A DNA stretch of 64,000 nt from Marsupella aquatica (Eukaryota > Marchantiophyta): contig OZ316897.1 of the NCBI GenBank assembly GCA_973895155.1, positions 22,506,001 to 22,570,000 on the forward strand, in the 5' to 3' direction. The stretch's first letter is position 1. Every line of letters starts with the position of its first letter. Made by a program: the position numbers and the translations under genes. Below, piece by piece: positions 53,929 through 64,000 of the stretch. The notes beneath the pieces were generated by a model. That model made no database searches and was not told the DNA's origin. It saw nothing but the letters and a program-made list of their open reading frames with translations.

Positions 53929-55600
53929 ATCAAGTTTGATTACTTTAATAAGGTATTTTGAAGATCGCTCCACAACGGTGAGTAGTTTTTAATATAACTC
54001 AGCATCAGGTAACCATAAATTAATGAAAAGAGAATGATTAACAAAACACAAGATAAAATAATCTCAAAGTATGCTAAGGGAGTCTGGAATAGACCAAGGT
54101 TACTCCTTAGACATAAGTCAAAATGAAAAGACTTAAGGAATCAAATCCATATTGCTTTTCAGATCTAAACTGCTTACTAGAGTACCTTTTAAAATGCCGT
54201 CAACATGTCTTATCCTTTCTTTCTAAGTGGTACTCAGATAAGATCTAAAAGGTAGCTACTTCAACATTTAGATGGTACTAAGCAACACGAAAGAAAATCC
54301 ATCAATTTCAATGAGACTTAAACTCAATGAGTTAACTTTAAGAACTCAAGAGATTGCAATGAGTCACCAACAAGGAATCTGTCATTACAACTCAAAAGAT
54401 TTGCACAAAAGGAATTTTACTTCCTGTGTTTATAATCATAGGTAAAAACACAAGAAGGAGGCAAGTTTCTCCAAACTCGAACTCATAGATTCATGATCAA
54501 CTAGTTTAACACAAAGAAGAGGCAAAAAGGCATAACTTAACCATCAACTACACTAGTGGTGGAGGGGTCTTATAGTAAAAATCTACAGAGTAAGAGGTCA
54601 TAAAGTCGAAGAGACATGCCTCTTCATACTCCTCAAAAAGTTAAAATGACGATTCAGTAAGTGAAAAGCCGAAAATCTGGCTAAGTCTGAACTCGTAAAC
54701 TAGTAAAAGTTGTGAACTAGTAAACTCTTAAACTCGTAAAAGTCTAACTAAGTCGTAACTCGTAATTGCAACAAAAGTAAAAACTTGGCAAATTCAACTA
54801 TTTTTAACTTCTTAACTATAAGTCAGAAAAGTCTGAGATTTTTCCAACAGATTTTCCTAGGTACAGACTAGATACTGAAGAAGTATGAGAGCTTCCAAAG
54901 CTCTAGAACGCATTTCTAAAAATCAGATAAGATACACTACTCTTAAAACTAACTAAATCACTTAAGACTACTCTTCAAGCTTGCTGCCGGATGTCTTTTG
55001 GTTCGAGTAACTCCACAAGGGTAACAGTCTGATTTTGTGTAGCTTTGATTAGCTCAGCTTGGCGTGGGGATCCTCCAGAATAGGGTAGGCATCTCAGTTG
55101 CCTTTCAGGATACATCAGGGGCATTCTCTTCCTTAGATAACATATGTCTATTCGAAGAGCTTCCCTATAAATTCCAATCACGTCATAATTATTGCAAGTA
55201 GCAGCATATACTTGGATAATGGTATAGGAATTCATCAGAGTTCAGCATCCTGGAATAGAAAGGGTGAAGCCTCCATTTGACATCTCTGAAATATCGGTTG
55301 AAGCTGGCCAGAGTTTGAGAGGTAAGGTGGACGAGAAGTCAGTAATGAGCGCTTATGTCCTGCATTCCTTCCCTTCCAAGGCGCGCTCTTCTTCTGTTGT
55401 GGAGTCCCGTTGAACTAGCCGTAAGATGTCACGATCACAGGGTCGCCAAATTGTAAAGCGTAACTCGTAACTCTTAAGTCCTAACTCGTAAACTCGTAAA
55501 GTCATAAACTCGTAAACTCGTAAAGGGAGTTTACTCGTAACTTAGGAACTTAGTAACTTTGAATGCTGTTTCAGTTACAGTTAGCAATAATTGCAATCTA
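53929..55600. repeat. Retroelement-like repeat, copy 2, with aactcgtaa-type short repeats
   Basis: Continues the repeat shared with 20.5-21.5 kb (ttttaaaatgccgtcaac, gaagagacatgcctcttcat). Two clusters of short aactcgtaaactcgtaaa repeats lie at 54680-54770 and 55455-55560, bracketing about 700 bp. Short ORFs between (55235-54975, minus) are unassigned. It may be a small retroelement or LTR fragment; uncertain. Confidence 0.4.
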
Positions 55601-56217
55601 AACACCGTAAAAAATTTAAAAATTTTCAGTTTCTTCATGCTTTTGGAATTACCCACTACTTACAAATTATATTAAATTAAACATTAATATTAATATAATA
55701 TATAAATGCATTTGGGAATTTCTGGAAATAAAACATTACACTATTGTTTAAATTAGTGTTCCTAACATTCTAAGACTAGACTATGAACCACTAACCTAAC
55801 TAACAAAATGAAGCTACACACCCAAGACATTTAGATTTCATCGTGAGAACAATCACCATACCCCACACCTTCATATTCAGCTATGGAGACTCGCTTCCTT
55901 GAATTACCACGCCTACATCCGTACCGGCGTCTTGCAGAGCCTCCATGCTCCATCTTGCTTGTCAAGAAGATGGTATGCTTGAAGAGCTGAATCCTCTCTT
56001 CCCCAGTTTCTCCTTTGTGGCCTTGACATGCAGTGACTACCTCAACTATGTCTGCCTTGGTTGTGCAATCTTCAAGCTGAAATACCTTTATCCTTACTCC
56101 TAACGCCATGATTGCCTTTATTCTTGCCAGCTTGTTGATTGTTATGCAATATCAATAGCTACTCCTTGCATACAACAGCCTAGTTAATCAGATTATAGGA
56201 TATTAAGGACCATGTCA
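55601..56217. other. Intergenic stretch, unassigned
   Basis: One minus-strand ORF (56109-55831, 92 residues, MALGVRIKVFQLEDCTTKAD...) has ordinary composition but no family I recognise and no supporting context. Confidence 0.35.
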
Positions 56218-56227
56218 TTGGCGTCAC

Positions 56228-56412
56228 AGCTAGTCTAAGTCCTTAGTGCGTGTCCCCAACTTGGCGCCTTGCCTTTGCCAGTGCCACGTCCCATTGCCCA
56301 CAAGTCTCCCCATGCTAAGTCTTCCCCGAATGGCCTATCTGGGCCTGGACCATAAGGGAGCTTGGCGTTGGAGTCAGCGATGCCAGAGCTAAGTGTTAAG
56401 TTAGTCGAGTTC
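56228..56412. repeat. Dispersed repeat, partial third copy
   Basis: Matches the last 180 bp of 1785-2290 and of 56424-56940 (from ctagtctaagtccttagtg to taagttagtcgag). It is placed directly upstream of the longer copy in the same orientation. Confidence 0.75.
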
Positions 56413-56423
56413 CGCGTGCGACT

Positions 56424-56940
56424 GCGCGCCACCAACTGACAATGCTCATAACTATCTAGTTCTAACGCGTCCGTAAGCGGAGTGCCTTATCCCGTTGTGA
56501 TTGTGTCAACCCAGTGCTCATGCCTAGGTCCTCAGATCCCATTGTTGCCTGGGATCCCCGATCGGCCAAACCTAGATCAAGCCATAACTCGTGCCCCAAT
56601 CGTCCGTTGCCCTTGGAGTAAACTTCATTGTCCTTGAGCCCAAGAGGAGCTCTCACTCAAGCCCTTAGAACTCAAAGTCCGTCTCGGGGGCCGGACGGTC
56701 AACCTTGCGCCTGACCCTTTCCCCTTGACCCGACCAGCCCTCAAGTAGTCTAAGTCCTTAGTGTGTGTCACCAGCTCAGCGTCTTGCCTTTGCCACGCCC
56801 CATTGCCCACAAGTCTCCCCGGCCATGCTAAGTCCTCCCCGGATGGCCGTTCCGGGCCTGGACCATAGGGGAGCTCGGCGTTGGAGTCAGCGATGCTGGA
56901 GCTAAGTGTTAAGGTAGTCAAGTTCTGTGACTCAATTGTT
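56424..56940. repeat. Dispersed repeat of about 515 bp, copy 2
   Basis: Aligns by eye end to end with 1785-2290, with scattered substitutions and small indels. The partial copy directly upstream makes a local tandem. No conserved ORF. Confidence 0.75.
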
Positions 56941-57189
56941 CCAGGAATTGTTCCAGAATTGACGATAGGGACTTCCAAAACCGGGGAAGCGGAAGCGGAC
57001 CCTTTGGATTAGACTAGTTCAATGGAGGGACTCTTAGCGTACGTTTGAGATTACTAGGGCTTAAGTAGGGTGATATTTTGTAAAATTTTGAGTTTGACTT
57101 AAACTCTGATCGATAAGTTTATTTTTGACCACTTTTATAAAGTGCATATTTCAAGGTTTATACAATTGTGAGAATATTATATTAGATAT

Positions 57190-57480
57190 ATGCTTAGATT
57201 TTGGTATAAAATTCTCTTGAGTCTATATAGTTTGAAAAATACATACCATTTTTTGGTAGTTTTATGGAACACTTGTTTGGATATCATGAAAATTTTGAAA
57301 AGAGAAAATAATGAGGCTTTGGACTCATCCCTTAAGGCTTCTTGTTATTTCTTTGCCTTCAGTTGTTTTGATATGTATAGTGAAATGCACTGCATTAGGT
57401 TAGTGTGTAAGATGGTGAAAAAGGCAAGCCAGGAAGAAATTAAAAAACACTTAGGATTTTCCATGGAAGTTCCATGGTAG
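57190..57480 (+). other. Unassigned ORF, 96 residues
   Basis: An open frame with hydrophobic N-terminal half and KKASQEEIKKHLGFSM at the end, TAG 57480, just outside element B. Ordinary composition, no recognised motif, no promoter evident. Could be chance or a remnant. Confidence 0.2.
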
Positions 57481-57530
57481 TAGGCTTGATCACGTCTGAG
57501 TTGTTTTTGTTCTAGTGATTGCCCATATTA

Positions 57531-57571
57531 AACACAATTTTGGACCGACCGAGAAGTGTGACACACTTCTC
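57531..57571 (+). repeat. Left terminal repeat of element B
   Basis: Similar to A's 26321-26363, including the inner hairpin cgagaagtgtg/cacacttctc. This shared terminus is the main evidence that B and A are one transposon family. Confidence 0.75.
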
Positions 57572-57770
57572 ATTTAGCTTGATTCCATTTTTCTAAGGAA
57601 TTGCAATCTCCGATAAAACAACCATAAAATCAAATAAACATCAGTGCCTATGTTGCATTGTCGTGGGAATGCAGGGAGCGATAAGTGCATTGGGTTTTAC
57701 ATTTGGAACTTAAAAAAGTCCAAACTGCAAGTATCTTGGTCTCAACCACATAATCAAGGGTCAACCACAC

Positions 57771-57829
57771 ACTAACCCGGGTTAGTGCAAACTTAAAACC
57801 ATGGTTAACAGGGACAAGTAACCATGGTT
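57771..57829. promoter_or_regulatory. Promoter-proximal dyads of element B
   Basis: Three perfect palindromes upstream of the TATA box: actaacccgggttagt (57771-57786), aaccatggtt (57797-57806) and aaccatggtt (57820-57829). They differ from the GATAAATTTATC dyads downstream and may be factor-binding sites. Confidence 0.55.
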
Positions 57830-57838
57830 AGCATTCCC

Positions 57839-57847
57839 TATATAAAG
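57839..57847 (+). promoter_or_regulatory. TATA box of element B
   Basis: TATATAAAG in the context ccctatataaagaggag, placed like the TATA boxes of A, upstream of the palindrome array and the F-box-like exons. Confidence 0.6.
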
Positions 57848-57963
57848 AGGAGCGGGCTGCCCATAAAAGGTTTATTTTTGCTAGAGCCTCTCTCAGAATG
57901 AATACTTCTCCTATCAAGTTTTACATTCCTCCCAAGAGATTTGATTCTTTCTCTAGAAAACCC

Positions 57964-58428
57964 GATAAATTTATCATCTATGTAAGGTTTACTTGTCATT
58001 CGGTGTCAATGTCTTGATCCAAGCGGACTGCGATAAATTTATTGCATTTTGCATTCCTCTACTGCATTGAATATGTTTGAAGAACATTTGATAAAATTAT
58101 CGAAGTGCGCATTCCTAGACTGGATTCAGGGTTTTTTTAAAGTCCAATAAATTTATCAGAGTCTTCGATCATTCCTATGATGGATTGATGATTATTTGAG
58201 ACTCCGCTAAATTTATTGGAGGCTTCATTCCTCTGATGGATTGAAGATGATTTTTAGAGAACATCTGATAAAATTATTGGAGAGTGCATTTCCACGCTGG
58301 ATTCAAGGTTAAGGGTCCTCACAAAGTCTTCATTATGTAAATTTATTGGAGTCTTCATTCTAATCCAAAGTTTGATTTTGTGATAGAGTTGAGCCATTCT
58401 AGGTGAATGCAAAGTGCGATAACTTATC
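57964..58428. repeat. Palindrome array B1 (GATAAATTTATC)
   Basis: Copies or near copies at 57964, 58032, 58090, 58146, 58206, 58267, 58337 and 58418, about 60 bp apart. The best is gataaatttatc (57964-57975). Flanking arms tttgcattcc or gaatgcaaagt match the outer arms of A's palindromes (tcgcattc, gaatgcgaagt). Confidence 0.88.
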
Positions 58429-58624
58429 ACACCCTCATGACTAGTATTGTTCTTGAGTGTTGTTTTGTAACTCATCTTACTCTGTGATGTTGCAGTGGTG
58501 CAGGGTTTTGAAAGGAAAATGCAAGGTCAATTGCACTTGGTAGATCAAAGGTATAGTGACAAATGGTTGTCAAAACTCAAAATGGGGTCAAACAAGTGTG
58601 TTGGTTGTACAAAAAACTAGTGCA

Positions 58625-58920
58625 CTATAAAGTTCTCCCCCTTGGTGTAGGAGCGTTATGGATGGGTGACACCCCGGGTGACACTAATCTCAGAGAGGTA
58701 GAATCCTCTACAGATTGAGTTATGTGGAATGAATGGTGTAAGAGTTCCAATTCGTTCGAGGTTGATGTTATTGGCGTGCCTCCATTCTTTGGAGTTTTCT
58801 TGTAACTATTGTTGTCGTTGTCTTGACAACAAGTACCATAAATTGGCATGTACTTAATATATATGTTGTCAGATTTGGGACAAGGATCCTTGGGTCAACC
58901 TTTCACGTTGAGGCGCATTT
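58625..58920 (+). pseudogene. Cys-rich F-box-like exon of element B
   Basis: Homologous to 27399-27760: GVGALWMGDTPGDT in one frame, then shifted to VRVPIRSRLMLLACLHS, SCNYCCRCLDNKYHKLACT and CQIWDKDPWVNLSR. At the position of A's TGA it encodes Lys. It has its own frame shift near 58715. Confidence 0.55.
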
Positions 58921-59050
58921 TGTAAGCTAGGACACATTTAAGTAAACATTACCTTTTTACACGACCCATGTGCAACAAATAGAATACGGTCTGAGTCCTA
59001 ATCTTTAAACCCGCCACTATTGGTACTGTGGATATCTTTGGTTACACCCA

Positions 59051-59400
59051 GTGATTGAAGGTACTTTAGTATGTTGGTGTCTTTGGCAACTCTGCTTAAT
59101 GGCTGCATTGGAGAACCTGATCGTTGCCAAGATAGAATCCGTATTAGCGGAGGAGCAGAGAAAATATATTCAAGGAAAAGTGTTTGTTGTGGAATGCGGA
59201 AGCCTTTTGGATGGACTTCCTGATCAACTCGTTGAATCTCTCATTTGGCCTCCCTTGACATTTTCTTGCACAAAAGACAAACACCTTGACCTTCACCTAA
59301 AACTTTCACCTGAAGAACATTCAATTGGCTTGAATAAGAACAATCATTTGTCTCAAAACCATCTTTTATTGGTACACAATTTTGGGCTTTACTGAAATAC
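59051..59400 (+). pseudogene. F-box-like protein of element B (truncated)
   Basis: Reads MAALENLIVAKIESVLAEEQ then ECGSLLDGLPDQLVESLIWPPL, matching A's GLLLDGLPDEIVEMFIWPIL and C's MEGLPDSLVIEKIWPLL. After about residue 85 it diverges and ends at TGA 59395. Remnants of the downstream part continue in other frames to about 59630. Confidence 0.55.
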
Positions 59401-60076
59401 GTAGTTTGTAAAATTAATGGAATAAATGAATTGCTTGCAAGCATTCTTAATGCCAACCTTCTCTCAAATCTACTATTTCTAGGGTCTTTTGAAAGGAAAC
59501 TCTTATGTTGAACCCTCCAAATCGATATGCTTGGGTGCTTTTCAAATGACCAAATAACGATGTTTCGTAGAGTTTGGCTCAATTTTGGAGAAAGCGAGAG
59601 GAGGACACTTCTTGCATGGGATGGACAAAAATAGGGAGATTCATTTAGTAGTTAACAAGTTTGAGTGGGAGGATGAGAGATTGCAGTGAACATCCAATAA
59701 AATTATTGCATTCCGTATCCTTCTGTCCTATTTTGTAGTCGATTGTTTTGAGTGGACGGTTTGCTTTAGAAGAGCTTGTAAAGAAACATTTTGAAAGTGA
59801 ATGACACTGAATTGCTTCAACGGACTTTGGGTTATGTGCTCTAGAGTGTATTTTCATGCGCAACTACGAACGATTGGCTGACTATAAGTGCATTGGCTTT
59901 ACAACCAGTTATACTGTAAAGTTAGAATAAACTTGTAAAAGTGACATGAGATAATGTTTGCCAAAATTCATTCCTGATTTTTGTTCATTGATCAGGCCAT
60001 GCTCAAGCGATGCATATTTGTACCCTTTGTGGATCCTCCAGAAGGACAATCATGTATTCCGGAAGTAAACAAAAAA

Positions 60077-60640
60077 AGCCATGGAAATTGGAGACTTCAA
60101 GGATCTAGAGGTGAATACTAAATATGCAATGATATGTGTAGCAGCCCATTAGGATCCAAAGGGGAGACCATTCTGGATGACAAAAGTCATTGAGATTCTC
60201 ACAAAAATTAACGACATCCCTAAGCGAATCAAAATTACCTATTACGCAATGGATTTGGAAGAGGAGTCTGCAATTGAAGGCAAATACCCTGGGCCCTCAG
60301 TCTTAACTAATACGTAGAGGACGTGCAAACGCTCGAAGGATAATTTTTATTCATTTTACCGGTAATAAGGGAACTTTTAATAGTAAAATGGAAATAACAA
60401 GGGGTAAGCAGGAAAAGGGCCCGATTGCAGGGGTCCACTTCTTTTACACAGAGTGAGGGCCCAGGGGGAAAATATTATCCGGAGAATGAGGCTTCATCAA
60501 ACAAAGTACTCAAAGATGAACTGTCCCTAGCAAAAACTGCAATTTATGCGTATAACTTTGTCTTATTGGCAAATAATTAATACTCCCTGTACAAACAAGA
60601 CAAATCATTCAAAATGCAATGATGCCAGACACAATAGTAG
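60077..60640 (+). pseudogene. C-terminal part of a DUF7869-like transposase, element B
   Basis: Plus-strand frame: MEIGDFKDLEVNTKYAMICVAA, stop TAG, DPKGRPFWMTKVIEILTKIND, IKITYYAMD, then after an inserted MITE NKVLKDELSLAKTAIYAYNF. It aligns with A's FGDFRDMEVNNKWSMICVATH...FWMAKVSKIL...YAYNFALL. Relative to the flanking F-box genes it is on the same strand, whereas in A it is on the opposite strand, so B has been rearranged. Confidence 0.7.
60288..60465. mobile_element. 178-bp MITE, GGGCCC-end family, inside the transposase remnant
   Basis: Ends cctgggccctcag and tgagggcccagg are inverted repeats. It interrupts the codons for the GKY(Y/F)PE motif of the B transposase. The flanking octamers are similar but not identical (gcaaatac and a gaaaatat-like string), so the duplication has eroded. 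Its left end resembles that of 15744. Confidence 0.75.
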
Positions 60641-60846
60641 TTGATAGTAGAAGCTAGATTAATTTTTTTAAAGTTAGAATGGTTATAGTTTTGATGGTTA
60701 TCGCCCATGAGGATGCTCACAGTTGTGAACATCTGGGACTATGTTGTTCTCCGATGCTATAATTGTGTTTCTTTTTGAGATCCATTAACCTTCTAGAAAT
60801 TTTAAAATTCTTGAAATGACAAACCAGAGCGTGGAATGCAAAGTCC

Positions 60847-61001
60847 GATAAATTTATCAGAGTTTATTAAGGTTTGAATGTCAACCCAATAAGTTTATCG
60901 ACAACTCCATTCCCCCAACTAGAACACCGTGACAAACAATAGTATGGAATGCAAAGTCCGATAAATTTATCATGTTCAAACATCATTGCGATAAATATAT
61001 C
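60847..61001. repeat. Palindrome array B2, right side of element B
   Basis: gataaatttatc at 60847-60858 and 60960-60971, gataaatatatc at 60990-61001, and ataagtttatcg near 60890. Both best copies are preceded by ggaatgcaaagtcc, the conserved outer arm. Confidence 0.85.
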
Positions 61002-61015
61002 AGTTCTAAACTCCA

Positions 61016-64000
61016 TTCTCCAAATCTTGAGAATATTGACTCCGCTGACAAGACCTAACCTAACCTAAGTATCCTACAACCAGATAAGAAATATTTCCTA
61101 AATCAATTAATAACATGTCAAACATTGTGATCATCCCTCTGGGACAATGTGTGATGTTCTGGGACGATTCTTTGTAGAGAAAAATTGATGGCACATCTTG
61201 GTCTTTAGATATGGATTCTTTAGAAGCGGATTGACAAAATTGACAAAATTGACAAAATTTGGAAGAAACTGGGATCATTGGATTGGAATATTGGGAAGGA
61301 ATCGCATGAACGTTTCCTAAAGCAATTTAAAACTAGCTGATCTGCCAAGGGGAGAAGTTAAGTATTGTGTGAACTTGTCTTCTTTTGAGTCCATTCTCAA
61401 AACTCTGAACAAACATGAATTGACTACGGGCTCTATTGGACAAAATATATATCTGCTGCATGCACCCGGTCACTCTTGTTGCAGGTCATATTATCGATGG
61501 AAATGTAAGAAGTATCATTTGAGTTAAAAAGTACTTTTCATCTAGGTCCATACTGGTTGTTAGAATTCATTGGAGCATTTTGTTAGACTTGGAGGTCCAT
61601 CTGGCCGGGCTTCAATTTCTTGATAATTGACTCTAAAATAACATGGGGTCCACTGATAATTTGTCGTGGCTAGTGGCACTTTAAACCAAAAGCTCAGACG
61701 GTGGATTCAGTGGAGTAACTCGCACTAGCACGTTATGTGAACACAAAACGCTTTTGGGTTTACTAGTGTAAGCTGATTACTACCCTTCCGTAGAATTGAG
61801 GCCCGCTTGCTTGTAAATACTCGTTTTTCTTTTCTGCAACACATCGGACAACAAGCACGTAAGGATAAATTGTACCTTGCGTTGCAGTTCGTTTATAACT
61901 AGGGAGCTCCCATGCATATCATGCTGCTTTTCCCACGAGCTAAAATATCGTAAGATCTTTCACACAAATATATAATATCTCCTAAGACGTTTAGAAGTGC
62001 CATGGGTAATTGATTATCACATCCTGTAGGTCATCCAGGTATATTGCACTGAGTTTGGCATGACCTAAACACGTTATTCATAAAGGGAATAACGTTATCG
62101 AGAGAGAAACAAGAGTAACCATAGCATCTGGCGGTAAAAACAGCGGATATACTACCACTAGGCTGACGACCCAATATGGGTGTCTCGAATTTGGACTCTT
62201 ATTGTATAATTATGGTTTTGGCTGCAATCTTTTGCTCTACTTTTTTCTATCATGGTCACGACGGAAATCTTGATTTCGTTGCCAAGTCTCTACAACAGCC
62301 GTCTGCAAAAGCCACAACTTATATATGATTGGACACTATATCGGGCCAATCATAAGCTGTGGCTGTAACAGTGTGTCCAATTTAGCTAGACTTTTATTGT
62401 CCATACTTTTATACTCGTGTCACACTGATCATGGACACTTCTCATTGCAAAGAAAACAATTGGAGTCTGAACTGTGTAAATCCAGTCCCCGGCCAACTCA
62501 AACAAACACAACAACCTGAGCCTGCACGGTTAATATCTAGTTATATAATTGTCAGTGTGACGGAGAAAAACATTCAAGCTCTTGTTTTCAAAAATCAGGA
62601 AAGAACCAAAAATATCTGCCCAATTCAAGAAACAGATGTATATTCTAGTTGATCGGTCAGAAGCCATATCTTATCACGTTTCAGTTAGAAGGAATATGTT
62701 CAAACACAAATTCTTCCAGAAAATTTGGGGTTCGGCACATGATTGTACTGTCCTCTGGGTTATTGATCTCACCTGGTGTACTTTTTCCTCAGAAGTTTCT
62801 CCAGCTAACTTCTTCAACCAGATCGAAGATGCCTCCACGCGCTGCATGCATGATCGGGTGCATGACTCTACTTTGAATTGACGTCCTGGAAGCCTCGTTC
62901 GCAAGGGACCAAGTGCTCACAAGCTCCGTGTGTCCCCTTATATTGTTCCATATCTCGGATTCACAAGCATAAGAGGTGCTCACGAGCTACATGACCCTGC
63001 TTTCTCAGCCTGTTAATCTTATATAGACGGAGAAGAAGCCCCCATAAGGTCCACATCTCCACTCTATCACTCCGCAAATCTGGTCCACAACCAGAAGAGG
63101 AGCACACGATTTGCCTCTCACTGCGACTGTACAACTCCTTGCCCTGCAGATTTTATTCATTCAAATGAAAAAATTAAGAGACTGCCCGAGGTGCGTCACT
63201 CTCCTCTATTGTACTGGAGATTTTGTTCACGAGGTCCATATAATACGGTCCACTAGCTGCAACGACGTCCAAACAAAAGAAATAAAATACAGTAATCTTT
63301 CAAGCACAAGCCCCAGTCGACACACTAGGAATCATCGATGCTTCACATTCCGAGACAAAACTACTTAATATCTTTAAGTCTTCAATTCCCATTGTTCACA
63401 CCCACCGTTCAATTTTCAGACCGCCTGACACACCTTTCTCTGGGATAAAGTAAACTAAATATTGCACCGGACACAAATATTACACTTAGCTAGACCAGTA
63501 TGAAGCCTCGGTCAGATGAATTGGATACCACCTTCTAAAACGAGTAGGTAACACCGTTTACACTTTCATTTGAAATGTGACCTGTAAGCTTGCTCCTAAG
63601 GCTCCTGATGGTTTGCAGTCAATATCAATTTAGTTACCTGAGGGTGGTAATCACTGAGTGTTCATGCCCAAATTACTCAGGGCATCCGATCCTTCATATT
63701 AAAAATGAAACATTTACATTTGCAAAAGTAGTTACAATTTATCACTCATGCCCAAACTACCCTCAATGTGGAGCAGTCATTGGCAATTAGGTTGTAAAAG
63801 TTGACAGTTTCTGCGTTCATTGAATATGGAACAAATGATATATCATTTACAGAACTCTCAAACTTTGTCATATAACATATAAGACATCAAAGAAAATCCT
63901 AGGAAAAAATGAGTAAACTTCAGCAGAGATATATATTCAAGTTGTCCAAATAAATACACATGTCTGCCAAAAACCAGATGCTCAAGTCTGCCATGATAAA
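61016..64000. other. Gene-free right end of the window
   Basis: No supported gene, RNA gene or defined mobile element. A threefold ttgacaaaa repeat lies at 61229-61258. Short ORFs overlap and lack recognisable motifs. I found no right inverted repeat for element B. Confidence 0.45.

Larger units (their letters stand above)
57531..61015. mobile_element. Element B: internally deleted relative of A (left end present)
   Basis: Left end aacacaattttggaccgacc then gagaagtgtgacacacttctc, aligning base for base with A's TIR start (aacacagtgacggaccaaac, gagaagtgtgaccacacttctc). Contents: both F-box-like modules, the C-terminal part of the DUF7869-like transposase, and GATAAATTTATC palindromes at both sides. 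The ParB, methyltransferase and Ulp1 genes are missing. No matching right TIR was found up to 64 kb, so the right limit is the last palindrome. Confidence 0.65.

Noticed and set aside
61016-64000. Right terminal repeat of element B (for example gacacttctcattgc near 62438)
   Set aside because: Only an eight-base resemblance (cacttctc) in the wrong orientation, with no ggacc/cacaattt context and no duplication.

Overview
This is eukaryotic, transposon-rich DNA, almost certainly from a streptophyte (land plant or streptophyte alga). The grounds are GT-AG introns, TATAAATAG-type promoters, a plant-like cytosolic uL14 retrocopy, a plant-type amino-acid decarboxylase, many hAT-like MITEs with 8-bp target-site duplications (TSDs), and a short AAACCCT run. 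The species cannot be named from the sequence. Only one ordinary host gene looks intact.

Layout. 1-11 kb: repeats and a cluster of about 290-bp MITEs. 12.06-14.31 kb: a two-exon PLP-dependent group II decarboxylase, its 5' splice site duplicated by a 51-bp tandem duplication. 14.3-26.3 kb: MITEs, a decayed transposase-like gene (18.6-20.5 kb, minus strand) and a uL14/RPL23 retropseudogene (23.3-23.7 kb). 26,321-39,261: a complete 12.9-kb DNA transposon ('element A') with 35-bp terminal inverted repeats (TIRs) and a TATT duplication. 39.3-43 kb: low-complexity and tandem repeats. About 43.1-52.4 kb: a related, diverged element C. 53-57 kb: MITEs and retroelement-like repeats. 57.5-61.0 kb: a third, internally deleted relative, B. 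61-64 kb: nothing recognisable.

The main discovery is the A/B/C family. Element A carries, left to right, F-box-like protein(s), a ParB-like-domain protein, a beta-class DPPY-type DNA methyltransferase, a Ulp1/C48 SUMO protease and, on the opposite strand, a DUF7869-like transposase with a C-terminal chromatin-reader-like module. C keeps the same order (F-box-like x2, ParB joined to methyltransferase, Ulp1) but has lost the methyltransferase motifs and shows no transposase. B keeps the F-box-like genes and the transposase C-terminus.

Most genes in A and C are preceded by an array of short palindromes, and B has similar ones around its genes. The palindrome differs between elements: GGGATACGnCGTATCCC and GGGATCCATGGATCCC in A, GATAAATTTATC in B, CGGAACnnTGTTCCG in C. 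The outer arms (GAATGCRAA) are shared between A and B. This suggests an element-specific cis/trans recognition system, perhaps anti-silencing or self-marking, built from a ParB-like protein, a DNA methyltransferase, a ubiquitin-ligase adaptor and a SUMO protease. Several copies are broken by TAG stops, homopolymer shifts and a MITE, so most ORFs here are inactive or nearly so; their ancestral function is inferred.
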